Assembly (NCBI GenBank): GCA_001800515.1 | Contig: MGVN01000142.1 | Span: 22,507-38,798 of the forward strand | DNA: 16,292 bases | Source of the DNA: Elusimicrobia bacterium RIFOXYB2_FULL_49_7 | GTDB taxonomy: Bacteria > Fibrobacterota > OXYB2-FULL-49-7 | Reading direction: 5' to 3' | Shown: positions 8,050-14,992 of the stretch, one piece after another | Layout: every line of letters starts with the position of its first letter | Position numbering within the stretch: the stretch's first letter is position 1 | Program-made: the position numbers and the translations under genes | Notes under the pieces: model-generated | The model's input: only the letters and a program-made list of their open reading frames with translations | What the model was told of the DNA's origin: nothing | Databases searched by the model: none

Positions 8050-8795
8050 TGGAACCCTTTGTGCGTAAAGCATTGTTGGCCGCCATCACGGATCATTCCG
8101 TCAAGATCGAGGAGATTCATCTTTTCCGCCACTGGGTGGTGGTCAAGGCGGGCCGGTATGAAATGTCCACCTGTTTTTCCGCCACCCCCGGATACAGTGA
8201 GGATGCCCGGGACACCTGGCTTGGTCACCTGATCGGACAAAAGGCGGCGGATATTGCCGTTGCCTATCTCCTTTCCGCGGACGTGCTTCGTATTGCCGTG
8301 GGCATGGCCTGCCTGAAATGCGTCATCCCGCTCATCGAGAAAGTACATGAAAATTCAGCCATGTCACATTTTAGTGAAGTAACCCAAAAGCGTCCTTCCT
8401 GTTTCATCGGCCATTTTCACGATGCCGCGGTCTGGCGCGAGGAGGGGCGGCCCGTTTCCATTATTGAACTTTCTCCAAGAGCCGGCGACATCCATTGGGA
8501 GCATTCGCACGAGGCGCTCTCCCGTGCGGAACTGGTCTTCATGACCGGCCTCACCTTGGTAAACGGTACCTTCGGCGAAGTGATCCGCCGAACCCCGAAC
8601 GCCGCCTCCCGAATCATCATGGGGCCCACGGTACCACTGACCCCGGCATTGTTTCAACTGGGGCTCCATTGGCTTGGTACGTCACGGATTACCCATATTA
8701 AAAAGACCTTGAATTATTTCGGGATGGGGGGCGGTTCGGTTGCCCACGCACCGGAAGGTGCTCTGCAGAAGGTCAATATTTCCTTGTTCCAGTGA
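8046..8795 (+). CDS. DUF4213 + DUF364 (PF04016) protein, putative metal-chelating Rossmann enzyme
   Basis: About 249 aa. The N-terminal part (roughly 1-85) fits DUF4213 with an enolase-N-like fold. The C-terminal part fits DUF364, with IGHFHDAAVW, ELSPRAGDIHWEHS, TGLTLVNGTFGEVIR and the characteristic GPTVPLTPALFQLG. From general knowledge, a structural study of the family proposed a role in heavy-metal chelation; no reaction is established. Cys and His residues (C41, HFSE, HFHD, HWEHSH) could serve as ligands. The first ATG overlaps the xdhC stop; AAGGAGG is better spaced for the second ATG at 8049. As last gene of the importer-xdhC operon, it may handle the imported metal or its carrier ligand; that is inference. 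Confidence 0.82.
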   Translation: MMEPFVRKALLAAITDHSVKIEEIHLFRHWVVVKAGRYEMSTCFSATPGYSEDARDTWLGHLIGQKAADIAVAYLLSADVLRIAVGMACLKCVIPLIEKVHENSAMSHFSEVTQKRPSCFIGHFHDAAVWREEGRPVSIIELSPRAGDIHWEHSHEALSRAELVFMTGLTLVNGTFGEVIRRTPNAASRIIMGPTVPLTPALFQLGLHWLGTSRITHIKKTLNYFGMGGGSVAHAPEGALQKVNISLFQ

Positions 8796-9196
8796 AAGAC
8801 GGCCCACTGATAGACATGCCGGTAATCCAGCGTCCATTTTCGGGCCGCTCGTATCAACTTCTCAATAGCATCCCGGGCGTCGTTGACTATAAGCGAGCGG
8901 GAGGCAATGGCCACATCATGGGTGCCGATGCCCGCCGTTACCTGCGCAACCCGTTCAGCCAGCGGCAATGCAAGTGTGCCACCGCCACACCCCATGTCCA
9001 ACACGGTCCAGGAGGGTTCCGGATTCAGAATCCGGAGAAATGAATCAGGATAATGGGTCTTACCCGCATGGTCGGCAAAGGAGGGTGCCCGTTTGTTCCA
9101 GTAGGCGGCCTGGTTATTGCGACGGGCCGGATCTTTTCCGGCTCTGATTTTCTTCAGGATTTCATTCCAGTCGATTTCCCTGATGTCCTGCATCAT
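8714..9196 (-). pseudogene. Class I SAM-dependent methyltransferase, internally deleted and truncated
   Basis: The N-terminal ~88 residues look normal for a class I methyltransferase: NQAAYWNKRAPSF, then the SAM-binding motif I LDMGCGGGTLALPLAE (66-81) and VAQVTA. In the family the next strand is an acidic VD-x-S-x-x-M-L. Here the sequence jumps directly to GIGTHDVAIASRSLIVNDAR (motif IV region), so about 30-50 residues including motif II are missing. Homology fades after AARK (near residue 120). The remaining codons run antisense through the end of the DUF364 gene (82-nt overlap), showing loss of the C-terminal half. It starts 18 nt after the TonB-receptor stop and was probably co-transcribed with it. 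The assignment as a fossil rests on my memory of the family layout. Confidence 0.68.
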
Positions 9197-9214
9197 TTTT
9201 TTCTCTTTTCCGAA

Positions 9215-11311
9215 TTATTTCTTGAAATTCGCCGTCACATTGGCAAAAAGGGTGCGTCCTTCGGCCGGATATCCTTCCTGCAGGCAATAATCCTTATCAA
9301 AGAGGTTGTTGATGCCCAGCTCAAAGCCCACATAAGAGAGGGCATAGACCGCTTTCAGGTTGGACACGGAAAACCCGCCGGCCTTCCACTTTCCGTCACT
9401 ACTGCTTTCGCGTTCGGAGTTTAACTCCGTACTCCATACCAGGGACAGAGCATTAACAGGGCTGTATTCCAGGCCCAGCACCATTTTCTGCTTCGGTACA
9501 TCCACAAATAAGACCGTATCTGCAGTCAGATTCCTTCTATTTATATAGCTGTAATTTGCTGATAGGGAAAGGGAGTTGGCCAGGAAATTATTTTCTAATA
9601 CGGTATAGGTTACGCCCAGTTCCGGTGCAGGTAGAGCGAATTTGGCTGTTTTCTTGCCGAAATCAGGACCTGAAAAACGCGCTTCACCCATATTTTGGGA
9701 CTGGAATTCCCCATTCGGACCCACATTGGTGATCGACATGATTACATCCTGGAGATAGGATTCGAAAAGCGCTGCCTGGATTTTGAGTCGTGCGGTGGGT
9801 GTTCCGGTATAGCCGATTTCAAAATGATTTGCCTTTTCGGGCTTGAGATCCGGATTAGGGATGGCTTGGCCCAATTTATAGGAGTATCTGTCTTTAATTG
9901 ATGGAAAGCGTGTGCGCTGGGCCAAAGATGCATTAAACGTATGTTTTTTAGAAGGCCGATAAAACGCGGCCATTTGGATGTCCCAGGCATGTTCCGTAAA
10001 CATGGGGAAATCGGTCACTAAATAATTGTACGGCTTCGTCTTATCCGGCGTAGTCAGATTTTCCGCGGTCAGGGGTTTGCGCTCGTTATAAGCAACGCCA
10101 GGAACCAATGAGATGGCCGGTGTCATCATATACAGATTTTCCAATGCAAAAGACAAAGTATAGTCCCGGAAATGGATGTCCGGTTTGACCATGAATTTCT
10201 CCTCACCAGCTACTTGACTAATATTATTGGTTGTATTCCATTCGCTGTGGTAATCATTTTTATAATGAATGGCTGCTTTCAGGGTGTCGCGTGGTATGAG
10301 GCCGGTGCCAAACTCCACGGAACCGCCAAAGGAATGGTCCCCATAGGCGCTTTTGAAAGCATACTTTTTTTTCATGGTGGTGTAGGAGGTGTCATCATAA
10401 GCATACAGCGAGTTTTTAAGCTGATCGTAATAGAGGGGTATTTTCAGATAACCCACATGACCCAGTTCAATGCGTGAAACGGTATAAACGCTCCGTTTAT
10501 CATAGTACGGCCATCTCCAATAACGATAACTGGCCAATGGGTTTGAGCCTGCATACACGGGCGTTCCCTTGCGGCCATGTTGGTCGCTGAAAATGACATT
10601 AAAATCACCGATACCCTCCGGTGTGTACCCGGCCAGCAAAATGATTGTCCGATCTTCGGCATATGAATTATTATAATTTCCGCCATCTTCATATTGAGTG
10701 GTATCGAAATGGCTTGAGAGTACAAGATGATCCCTGGAAAGATAGGCAACCGATCCTATTCCATAGAAATCTCCTTGTCGGGTTCCTGCATTGAGGGAGG
10801 CCGCCTTGCCTTCACTGACATATCCGGCTTTGGCTGACAAATCAAGTCCGGCAGTAGGTTTCCGGCTGATTATATTGATCACCCCACCCATGCCATTGGG
10901 GCCGTAGAGTAGTGAGGAGGCTCCCTTTTCCACACTGATTTGCGAAACGACGGAAGCGGAAAAACGGGTCAGATCAATATTCCCGTCATAAGGGACATAA
11001 ACCGGGATGCCATCCATGAAAAGAGCTACTTGGCGGCTGTCAAAGCCGCGAACATAAACACCCCCTTCATTGCGCGCACCCATCTGGGAAAGAGTGACAC
11101 CGGGAAGCAGATTCAATGCCTTGGCCACGTCCGGCTTGGCATATTTGGCAATATCAGCGGCGCTGACCGTATTATTAATCTCTTTTTTAGCTTTGCCTGT
11201 GACCACGACGGCACCCAGGGAAAAGACCGAATCGATTTGCGCCACAAGCGGCAGCACAGTCAGTAATATGAGAGTCAGGCAGGTGGAAAGAGGAACGGAC
11301 AAGAGGCGCAT
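9215..11311 (-). CDS. TonB-dependent outer-membrane receptor, candidate molybdenum/tungsten receptor
   Basis: Ligand-gated 22-strand beta-barrel powered by TonB-ExbBD. It has 698 aa from the ATG at 11311, chosen because AAGGAG lies 6 nt ahead and a clean signal peptide (RLLSVPLSTCLTLILLTVLP, then VAQ) follows; ATG 11344 is less likely. After the signal comes a TonB-box-like SVFSLGAVVVTG, then the plug domain: DVAKALNLLPGV, VYVRGFDSRQVALFMDGIPV and GASSLLYGPNGMGGVINIIS. The rest is barrel with alternating aromatic strands, an FDKDYCLQEGYPAEGR segment near the end, and C-terminal NVTANFKK. The gene is unbroken. A ModE-type dyad overlaps its promoter (11355-11396). It is adjacent to, and convergent with, the importer operon. 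Generic annotation would be cobalamin or iron-siderophore receptor; molybdenum specificity is inferred from regulation. Confidence 0.9.
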   Translation of the reverse strand: MRLLSVPLSTCLTLILLTVLPLVAQIDSVFSLGAVVVTGKAKKEINNTVSAADIAKYAKPDVAKALNLLPGVTLSQMGARNEGGVYVRGFDSRQVALFMDGIPVYVPYDGNIDLTRFSASVVSQISVEKGASSLLYGPNGMGGVINIISRKPTAGLDLSAKAGYVSEGKAASLNAGTRQGDFYGIGSVAYLSRDHLVLSSHFDTTQYEDGGNYNNSYAEDRTIILLAGYTPEGIGDFNVIFSDQHGRKGTPVYAGSNPLASYRYWRWPYYDKRSVYTVSRIELGHVGYLKIPLYYDQLKNSLYAYDDTSYTTMKKKYAFKSAYGDHSFGGSVEFGTGLIPRDTLKAAIHYKNDYHSEWNTTNNISQVAGEEKFMVKPDIHFRDYTLSFALENLYMMTPAISLVPGVAYNERKPLTAENLTTPDKTKPYNYLVTDFPMFTEHAWDIQMAAFYRPSKKHTFNASLAQRTRFPSIKDRYSYKLGQAIPNPDLKPEKANHFEIGYTGTPTARLKIQAALFESYLQDVIMSITNVGPNGEFQSQNMGEARFSGPDFGKKTAKFALPAPELGVTYTVLENNFLANSLSLSANYSYINRRNLTADTVLFVDVPKQKMVLGLEYSPVNALSLVWSTELNSERESSSDGKWKAGGFSVSNLKAVYALSYVGFELGINNLFDKDYCLQEGYPAEGRTLFANVTANFKK

Positions 11312-11354
11312 ACGATACTCCTTTTTTATGTAAGTGGTTGCCATGGATTGCGTT

Positions 11355-11396
11355 ATTATATTGAATTAATTTCATTATATATTAAACTATATAACG
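11355..11396 (-). promoter_or_regulatory. TonB-receptor promoter with overlapping ModE-type operator
   Basis: On the minus strand a 24-bp dyad runs from 11396 to 11373, with arms CGTTATAT and ATATAATG around 8 bp. One arm matches the E. coli ModE arm exactly and the other differs at one position; the spacing is identical. It is followed 12 nt later by a perfect -10 hexamer TATAAT (11360-11355). The dyad covers the expected -35 position (18-19 nt spacer, only poor -35 matches), so a bound repressor would block RNA polymerase. The ATG of the receptor is 44 nt downstream of the -10. Confidence 0.72.
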
Positions 11397-11485
11397 AGTA
11401 CGCCAAAAAATCTGAAATGGGACAATTTTTTAAATAAATATTATGAGGGAACTAAATGTCCGAATGAAATAAAGAAAGTACAATG

Positions 11486-11518
11486 ACGGAATATTTTGCA
11501 TTGAAAAATGCATTCCGT
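11486..11518. other. Bulged hairpin 3' of the propeller-protein gene
   Basis: ACGGAAT (11486-11492) pairs with ATTCCGT (11512-11518), and inside it GCATT pairs with AATGC around GAAA, with a 5-nt ATTTT bulge on one side. It lies 24 nt beyond the stop of the gene at 11542 and could end or stabilise that transcript. No T-run follows on the minus strand, so it is not a standard intrinsic terminator. Confidence 0.35.
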
Positions 11519-11541
11519 GGATCGAGAGCAGCGCAGCGGTC

Positions 11542-12912
11542 TTATTTCAATAAATTGATTTTCTTTGTATTGGTTCGGCCTTCAGCGTCGAGTTTAAACA
11601 GATAGGTTCCATTGGACAAGGGCTGGCTGATATGGTTCGTCCCATCCCAATGGATCTGGAAAATGCCCGCGTTCTGATATCCGTTGAACAGCTCCCGTAT
11701 TTTTCGACCCTGTACATCAAACACGGACAGTTGAACATGTCCGCGTTCCTGAAGTCGATATTGAAGCAGGCTGGAACCGTTAATCGGGTTAGCGCCGGCA
11801 ATGCTTAAAATCGGCAATGTTCCGGTAGTCATAAACGACGGTTCAACACTGATGGATCCATTCAAATAACGCAAGACCTTGGCACTGGAACCGATCTTGA
11901 TGGCAGCAATTTGAGCCTTGTCAGCATTATCAATTACAATTCCGGAAGGGAGCAATTCCCCGCTATTTTTTGCAACAGCCTCGGATGTCCAACTACCACT
12001 GGCATTGGTTCCATATCGGAGGGAATCGTGTCCGGTATTAAAGTCACTATAAACGTAATGCAGATTTCCATTATTGTCCAATGTAAAAAAGGTTTTCCAG
12101 GCGGTGTCAGCCAATACTTCCGCATTCCAGTCCGTACCATCCCGGGTGATATGAAGTAATTGAGGGTTTGTGCCGTCGTCGTCATAGCAGCCGATATGCA
12201 GGTTGTCCTGGGAATCAAAAAACATTTTGGCCATACGGACATCAATATTATCAATGGTATCCACCGTCCAATCCCCGCCACCTGTTTTTGTGAAATAAAC
12301 GCCGCCGCCCGCAAGAATGTGGGGGTTATCGTCAGAATCAAAGGCCAACGTGATGTCAGCATAAGTGCGGCACGCAGCCGGCAAAGTATCAATAGTCCAG
12401 TCTGTACCATCAAAAGAAGCCAGTCTCGGCGCCTTGTTTGCAATCATAAAAGCAATATGGGGAAGATTGTTTCCATCGCAGACAATGACAATAGAACCGC
12501 TGTTGACAGTAGAAGCGGAAACCGTGTCATTAACCCAGTTTGCTCCGGACTTGTAAATGCAGCGGACTTGGCCGATTGCGCCGGTATAAGCGATGTAGGG
12601 CGTATTGCTTCCGTCATAAACCAAGTCCATGTATCCGCCGGCAATCATAAATCCGGTTGAAGAAGCGTTTGGATATTCCATGGCCCAGCCGGAACCATCG
12701 TTATAAGCATAGGCGACACCATACATTCCGGATGTCCCGCCCGCGATCTTAAACGCCACACCCAATCCGTTGTCGCTGTCTTTGGCAAAACCGACAGCCC
12801 CTCCGTAGGTATAGGATCCGTCACCCACAGTATCTCCGGACCAAGTAGCACCGAACGACCCGATAACGCAAATAAGCATTATTGAAATAACGAAACAAAC
12901 GGACTTTTTCAT
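11542..12912 (-). CDS. Secreted repeat protein, propeller-like, with C-terminal sorting domain
   Basis: 456-aa exported protein of unknown function. The ATG at 12912 is chosen because GGAAG lies 7 nt ahead and a Sec signal peptide follows (MKKSVCFVISIMLICVIGSF, cleavage near FGA); an upstream in-frame ATG at 13032 gives an implausible extension. Residues ~22-370 hold about seven loose repeats of ~45-50 residues. Each has a D-x-x-(D/G)N-x-PHIA-like strand and a later G-x-x-W-x-x-(D/E)-x-(V/L) strand (TPYIAYTG, LPHIAFM, NPHILAGG, NLHIGCYD, NLHYVYSD), suggesting a seven-bladed beta-propeller. Residues ~375-456 form a FlgD/Por-type Ig-like sorting domain: LQYRLQERGHVQLSVFDVQG, then WDGTN and GTYLFKLDAEGRTNTKKINL. 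This predicts surface display or type IX-like secretion. It lies between the TonB receptor and modE; a link to metal uptake is not shown. Confidence 0.8.
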   Translation of the reverse strand: MKKSVCFVISIMLICVIGSFGATWSGDTVGDGSYTYGGAVGFAKDSDNGLGVAFKIAGGTSGMYGVAYAYNDGSGWAMEYPNASSTGFMIAGGYMDLVYDGSNTPYIAYTGAIGQVRCIYKSGANWVNDTVSASTVNSGSIVIVCDGNNLPHIAFMIANKAPRLASFDGTDWTIDTLPAACRTYADITLAFDSDDNPHILAGGGVYFTKTGGGDWTVDTIDNIDVRMAKMFFDSQDNLHIGCYDDDGTNPQLLHITRDGTDWNAEVLADTAWKTFFTLDNNGNLHYVYSDFNTGHDSLRYGTNASGSWTSEAVAKNSGELLPSGIVIDNADKAQIAAIKIGSSAKVLRYLNGSISVEPSFMTTGTLPILSIAGANPINGSSLLQYRLQERGHVQLSVFDVQGRKIRELFNGYQNAGIFQIHWDGTNHISQPLSNGTYLFKLDAEGRTNTKKINLLK

Positions 12913-12942
12913 ATGAATTCTTCCTTTTTTATGTATTAAATT

Positions 12943-12971
12943 AAAATAAAAAAATAAAAACGATTCGTCAA
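12943..12971 (-). promoter_or_regulatory. Sigma-70-like promoter of the propeller-protein gene
   Basis: On the minus strand TTGACG (12971-12966) is followed after 17 nt by TATTTT (12948-12943), 30 nt ahead of the ATG at 12912. The -35 matches 5 of 6 and the -10 matches 4 of 6 consensus bases. No clear ModE dyad is present here. Confidence 0.4.
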
Positions 12972-13070
12972 GAAATAACATAGGGAAATGATGGGAAATA
13001 AGAATAGATACTGTTTTTTCATACCTTAACATGGATACATTCGTTGTAAAGTTGAAAACGGAACAACCTT

Positions 13071-13098
13071 TTGAATCAATTCCGTTGGAAACTATATT
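13071..13098 (+). promoter_or_regulatory. Candidate modE promoter, very close to the start codon
   Basis: TTGAAT (13071-13076), a 16-nt spacer and TATATT (13093-13098) form a reasonable sigma-70-type pair. Only 9 nt separate the -10 from the modE ATG, so the transcript would be leaderless or nearly so; no Shine-Dalgarno is visible. This is the only good promoter match in the 195-bp divergent gap 12913-13107. Confidence 0.35.
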
Positions 13099-13107
13099 TT
13101 AAGCAGC

Positions 13108-13929
13108 ATGACAGCAACACCCTCTCCGGTAAGAAATGCCTCTAAACGCGAGCCTGCCTTGTGGCTCCTGTTCCGTGAACGCGAAATCCTGATCAAAAAC
13201 CGCGTCCAACTTCTAATGAAGATTGAAGAAACCGGAAGTCTTTCCAGCGCCGCAAAATCAATAGGACTCAGTTATAAAGCGGCCTGGGATACCATTGAGT
13301 CACTGAACAACCTATCGGAAAAACCGTTGGTGACCAAAGCCACGGGTGGCCGGGCGGGCGGTGGAAGCGTGTTGACGGATTACGGCCGGAACCTTTTGCG
13401 TGCCTATCGGACCCTGGAATCCGAATACCGGCGTATGGTGGGCAAAAATGGTCCGGTCATGGATACCCTCAGGCATACTGCCCGTGCCCTGGATCGTTTT
13501 ACTTACAAAATCAGCGCCCGAAACCAATTCTTCGGGTTTGTCGAAAACCTTTCAACGGGGTTGGTATACACGGAAGTAACGATGCGCATCAGCGAAAACA
13601 TGCGCCTTGTCGCCCTCCTTATGCGCGAAGGCGTCAATGCCCTTGGCCTGAAAGTGGGAACCCCCACCATCTCCATATTCAAAGCCACCTCCCCCATTCT
13701 GGCCGGCGGCGATGAACCGCCTAAAACCAGTGCAACCAACTGCCTGCCGGGAAAGGTGACCGAAGTGCGCAAAGGACGAATCAATGCCGAGGTCAAACTG
13801 GAGCTGGAGGAAAACCGCATCCTGACCGCTGCCGTGCCCATCAGCAGCATTTCGGAGCTTCAAATCAAGAAAGGCCGACGTCTCTACTGCATCATCCCGC
13901 CGTCACAGGTTTTAATCGCCTTGGAATAA
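13108..13929 (+). CDS. modE: Molybdate-responsive transcriptional regulator ModE
   Basis: Cytoplasmic dimeric regulator that binds molybdate or tungstate and then DNA, typically repressing uptake genes. It has 273 aa versus about 262 in E. coli. The N-terminal LysR-like winged helix-turn-helix spans roughly 28-105 and includes SLSSAAKSIGLSYKAAWDTI, LNNLSEKPLV, the wing ATGGRAGGGSVLT and DYGRNLL, all close to the E. coli protein. SARNQFFG (136-143) begins the first Mop domain. The second starts NCLPGKVTEV (~211) and runs to the end, so both ligand-binding Mop domains are present. The first ~25 residues are an extra tail, or the true start is downstream; no RBS supports the ATG. ModE-type dyads at 4298-4329 and 11373-11396 are its likely targets. 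It is divergent from the propeller-protein gene. Confidence 0.94.
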   Translation: MTATPSPVRNASKREPALWLLFREREILIKNRVQLLMKIEETGSLSSAAKSIGLSYKAAWDTIESLNNLSEKPLVTKATGGRAGGGSVLTDYGRNLLRAYRTLESEYRRMVGKNGPVMDTLRHTARALDRFTYKISARNQFFGFVENLSTGLVYTEVTMRISENMRLVALLMREGVNALGLKVGTPTISIFKATSPILAGGDEPPKTSATNCLPGKVTEVRKGRINAEVKLELEENRILTAAVPISSISELQIKKGRRLYCIIPPSQVLIALE

Positions 13930-13976
13930 CCCTGCACACGGTTGACTCTCAGAAATAAAATTTGTAATTTCCTCCT

Positions 13977-14243
13977 GTGACTCTGAATCGTTTCTTCTCA
14001 ATCACGCTGCTTTTTCTTTCTCTCTCCACGCCTTCTTTTGCCGCCGCCCACCACCATGCTGATGAAGCATTCCATTCCGATTGTTCTCTGTGCCTGTTGG
14101 GGGACGCCCCCAGCCAGGATGAACCCCTTGTATCGAACTCGATCCGGGAAACCGGGCTCCTTTATTTCAGTATTGGCAACGAATTCAGAATCCCCCAAGA
14201 CCGGTTTGTCTCCTTTTCGAACCGAGCGCTTCCGGTTTCCTGA
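13977..14243 (+). CDS. Small exported His/Cys-rich protein of the zinc-uptake remnant
   Basis: 88-aa protein with a signal peptide (TLNRFFSITLLFLSLSTPSF, cleavage near AAA) followed at once by HHHADEAFHSDCSLC (25-39), a likely metal-binding cluster of three His, H33, C36 and C39. The rest is polar and ends FSNRALPVS. Small periplasmic proteins with a CxxC and histidines of this kind, DUF2946-like, are found beside metal uptake genes; the family assignment is tentative. The start is GTG with an in-frame stop 4 codons upstream and no good RBS. It appears unbroken, but the genes after it are fossils, so it may no longer have partners. The modE stop is 47 nt upstream. Confidence 0.55.
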   Translation: MTLNRFFSITLLFLSLSTPSFAAAHHHADEAFHSDCSLCLLGDAPSQDEPLVSNSIRETGLLYFSIGNEFRIPQDRFVSFSNRALPVS

Positions 14244-14284
14244 TCGCTCTGCCTCATAATTTTTCTACATCTTTTATACCGGAG

Positions 14285-14765
14285 GTGATTCAGCCGCTTC
14301 ACGCAGGCGTGGCCAATCCCAATATCTCAGCTATCGGGCAATTATCCGGCGCCTATACGGAGAACCCCGCATCCGTGTCATCCAAACAGCCGACACTGGA
14401 ACTCGGTGAGATGGAATTGGTGTTGGATGCTGCCCTGAACCCTTATTTCAACGGGGCCTTTGTGCTTTCTGTTGCTCCGGATGGTGTTGAAATTGAGGAG
14501 GTTTATACTTCCATCCCTCACGCTTATCCCTTTATTCGTACCCCTCGGGTCATGGACCCCTCCATAGCCAGGCCCTGACCTCTACACTGAAACTGACCAT
14601 CCAAGGGGAATGGATATATAAAAATTCAGAACAGATGGATTCAGCAGGCACCATTTCGCACGACAATCGCACGGGATTTTATGCGTTTGCTGATTTGCGT
14701 TCTGCAGGAAAGTACATTGTTGCAACTGACCTATGAATATGTCATGCCGCAGAATCAACCGTCTG
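14285..14765 (+). pseudogene. Remnant of a zinc-type outer-membrane porin/receptor (frameshifted, deleted)
   Basis: Three frame-shifted pieces of one protein follow each other. Frame 1 (from GTG 14285) gives HAGVANPNISAIGQLSGAYT, then LELGEMELVLDAALNPYFNG and VEIEEVYTSIPHAYPF, ending at TGA 14576. A shifted frame from about 14566 gives SQALTSTLKLTIQGEWIYKN, then TGFYAFADLRSAGKY, ending at 14736. A third frame continues YEYVMPQNQPSVN to about 14765. This resembles outer-membrane barrels found beside ZnuABC (NP-x-IS-x-IG opening, ELx-x-DAAxxPYF, EEAY). The signal peptide and most of the barrel are missing: about 160 codons remain of an expected 350-450. GGAGG at 14281-14285 is probably the old RBS region. 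Confidence 0.65.
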
Positions 14766-14992
14766 TCAATTCGGTCTCGTCTATTACAAAATCCGATGCC
14801 AACCCGCACTCTGTGGAAGTCTTTCCTTCTTATGTGGCCAAGGTTTCACAAGCGGCTCTTTACCTGAAAGGAGGATTGGCCCTGGATCAATGGGCAGACG
14901 GCATTATCGACGGTTCCCGAAACAATCATCTGACGGTCATCGATTGCTCCAATCATATTACCGTCCTCCTGTCAAGGCGTCAACGAAGGTGA
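14766..14992 (+). pseudogene. Remnant of a ZnuA-like metal-binding protein gene
   Basis: About 60 codons around VSSITKSDANPHSVEVFPSY, AKVSQAALYLKGGLALDQWA and IIDGSRNNHLTVIDCSNHI match the N-terminal metal-site region of ZnuA/MntC cluster A-I binding proteins. The D-PH (first metal-ligand His), PSYVAKVSQADL and WADGLIDASRN pattern is clear. The signal peptide before and the remaining ~200 residues after are missing. The frame ends in 10 unrelated residues and TGA at 14990-14992. It is in the same frame as the preceding porin tail, indicating a deletion fusion. No functional protein is expected. Confidence 0.72.

Noticed and set aside
9215..11311. Calling the TonB-dependent receptor an iron-siderophore or cobalamin receptor
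   Set aside because: Family similarity alone cannot set the substrate. No Fur site or B12 riboswitch was noticed upstream, while a ModE-type dyad overlaps the promoter, so the generic label was not adopted.
13042..13068. Possible third ModE site (CGTTGTAA ... ACAACC) in the modE promoter region
   Set aside because: GTTGT/ACAAC forms a short inverted repeat, but the spacing and right arm do not match the 24-bp ModE geometry of the other two sites, so autoregulation is not claimed.
14681..14992. A complete 103-codon gene in the zinc remnant region
   Set aside because: The frame joins a porin tail to an internal ZnuA piece and ends in unrelated residues; it is a deletion fusion, not a gene.
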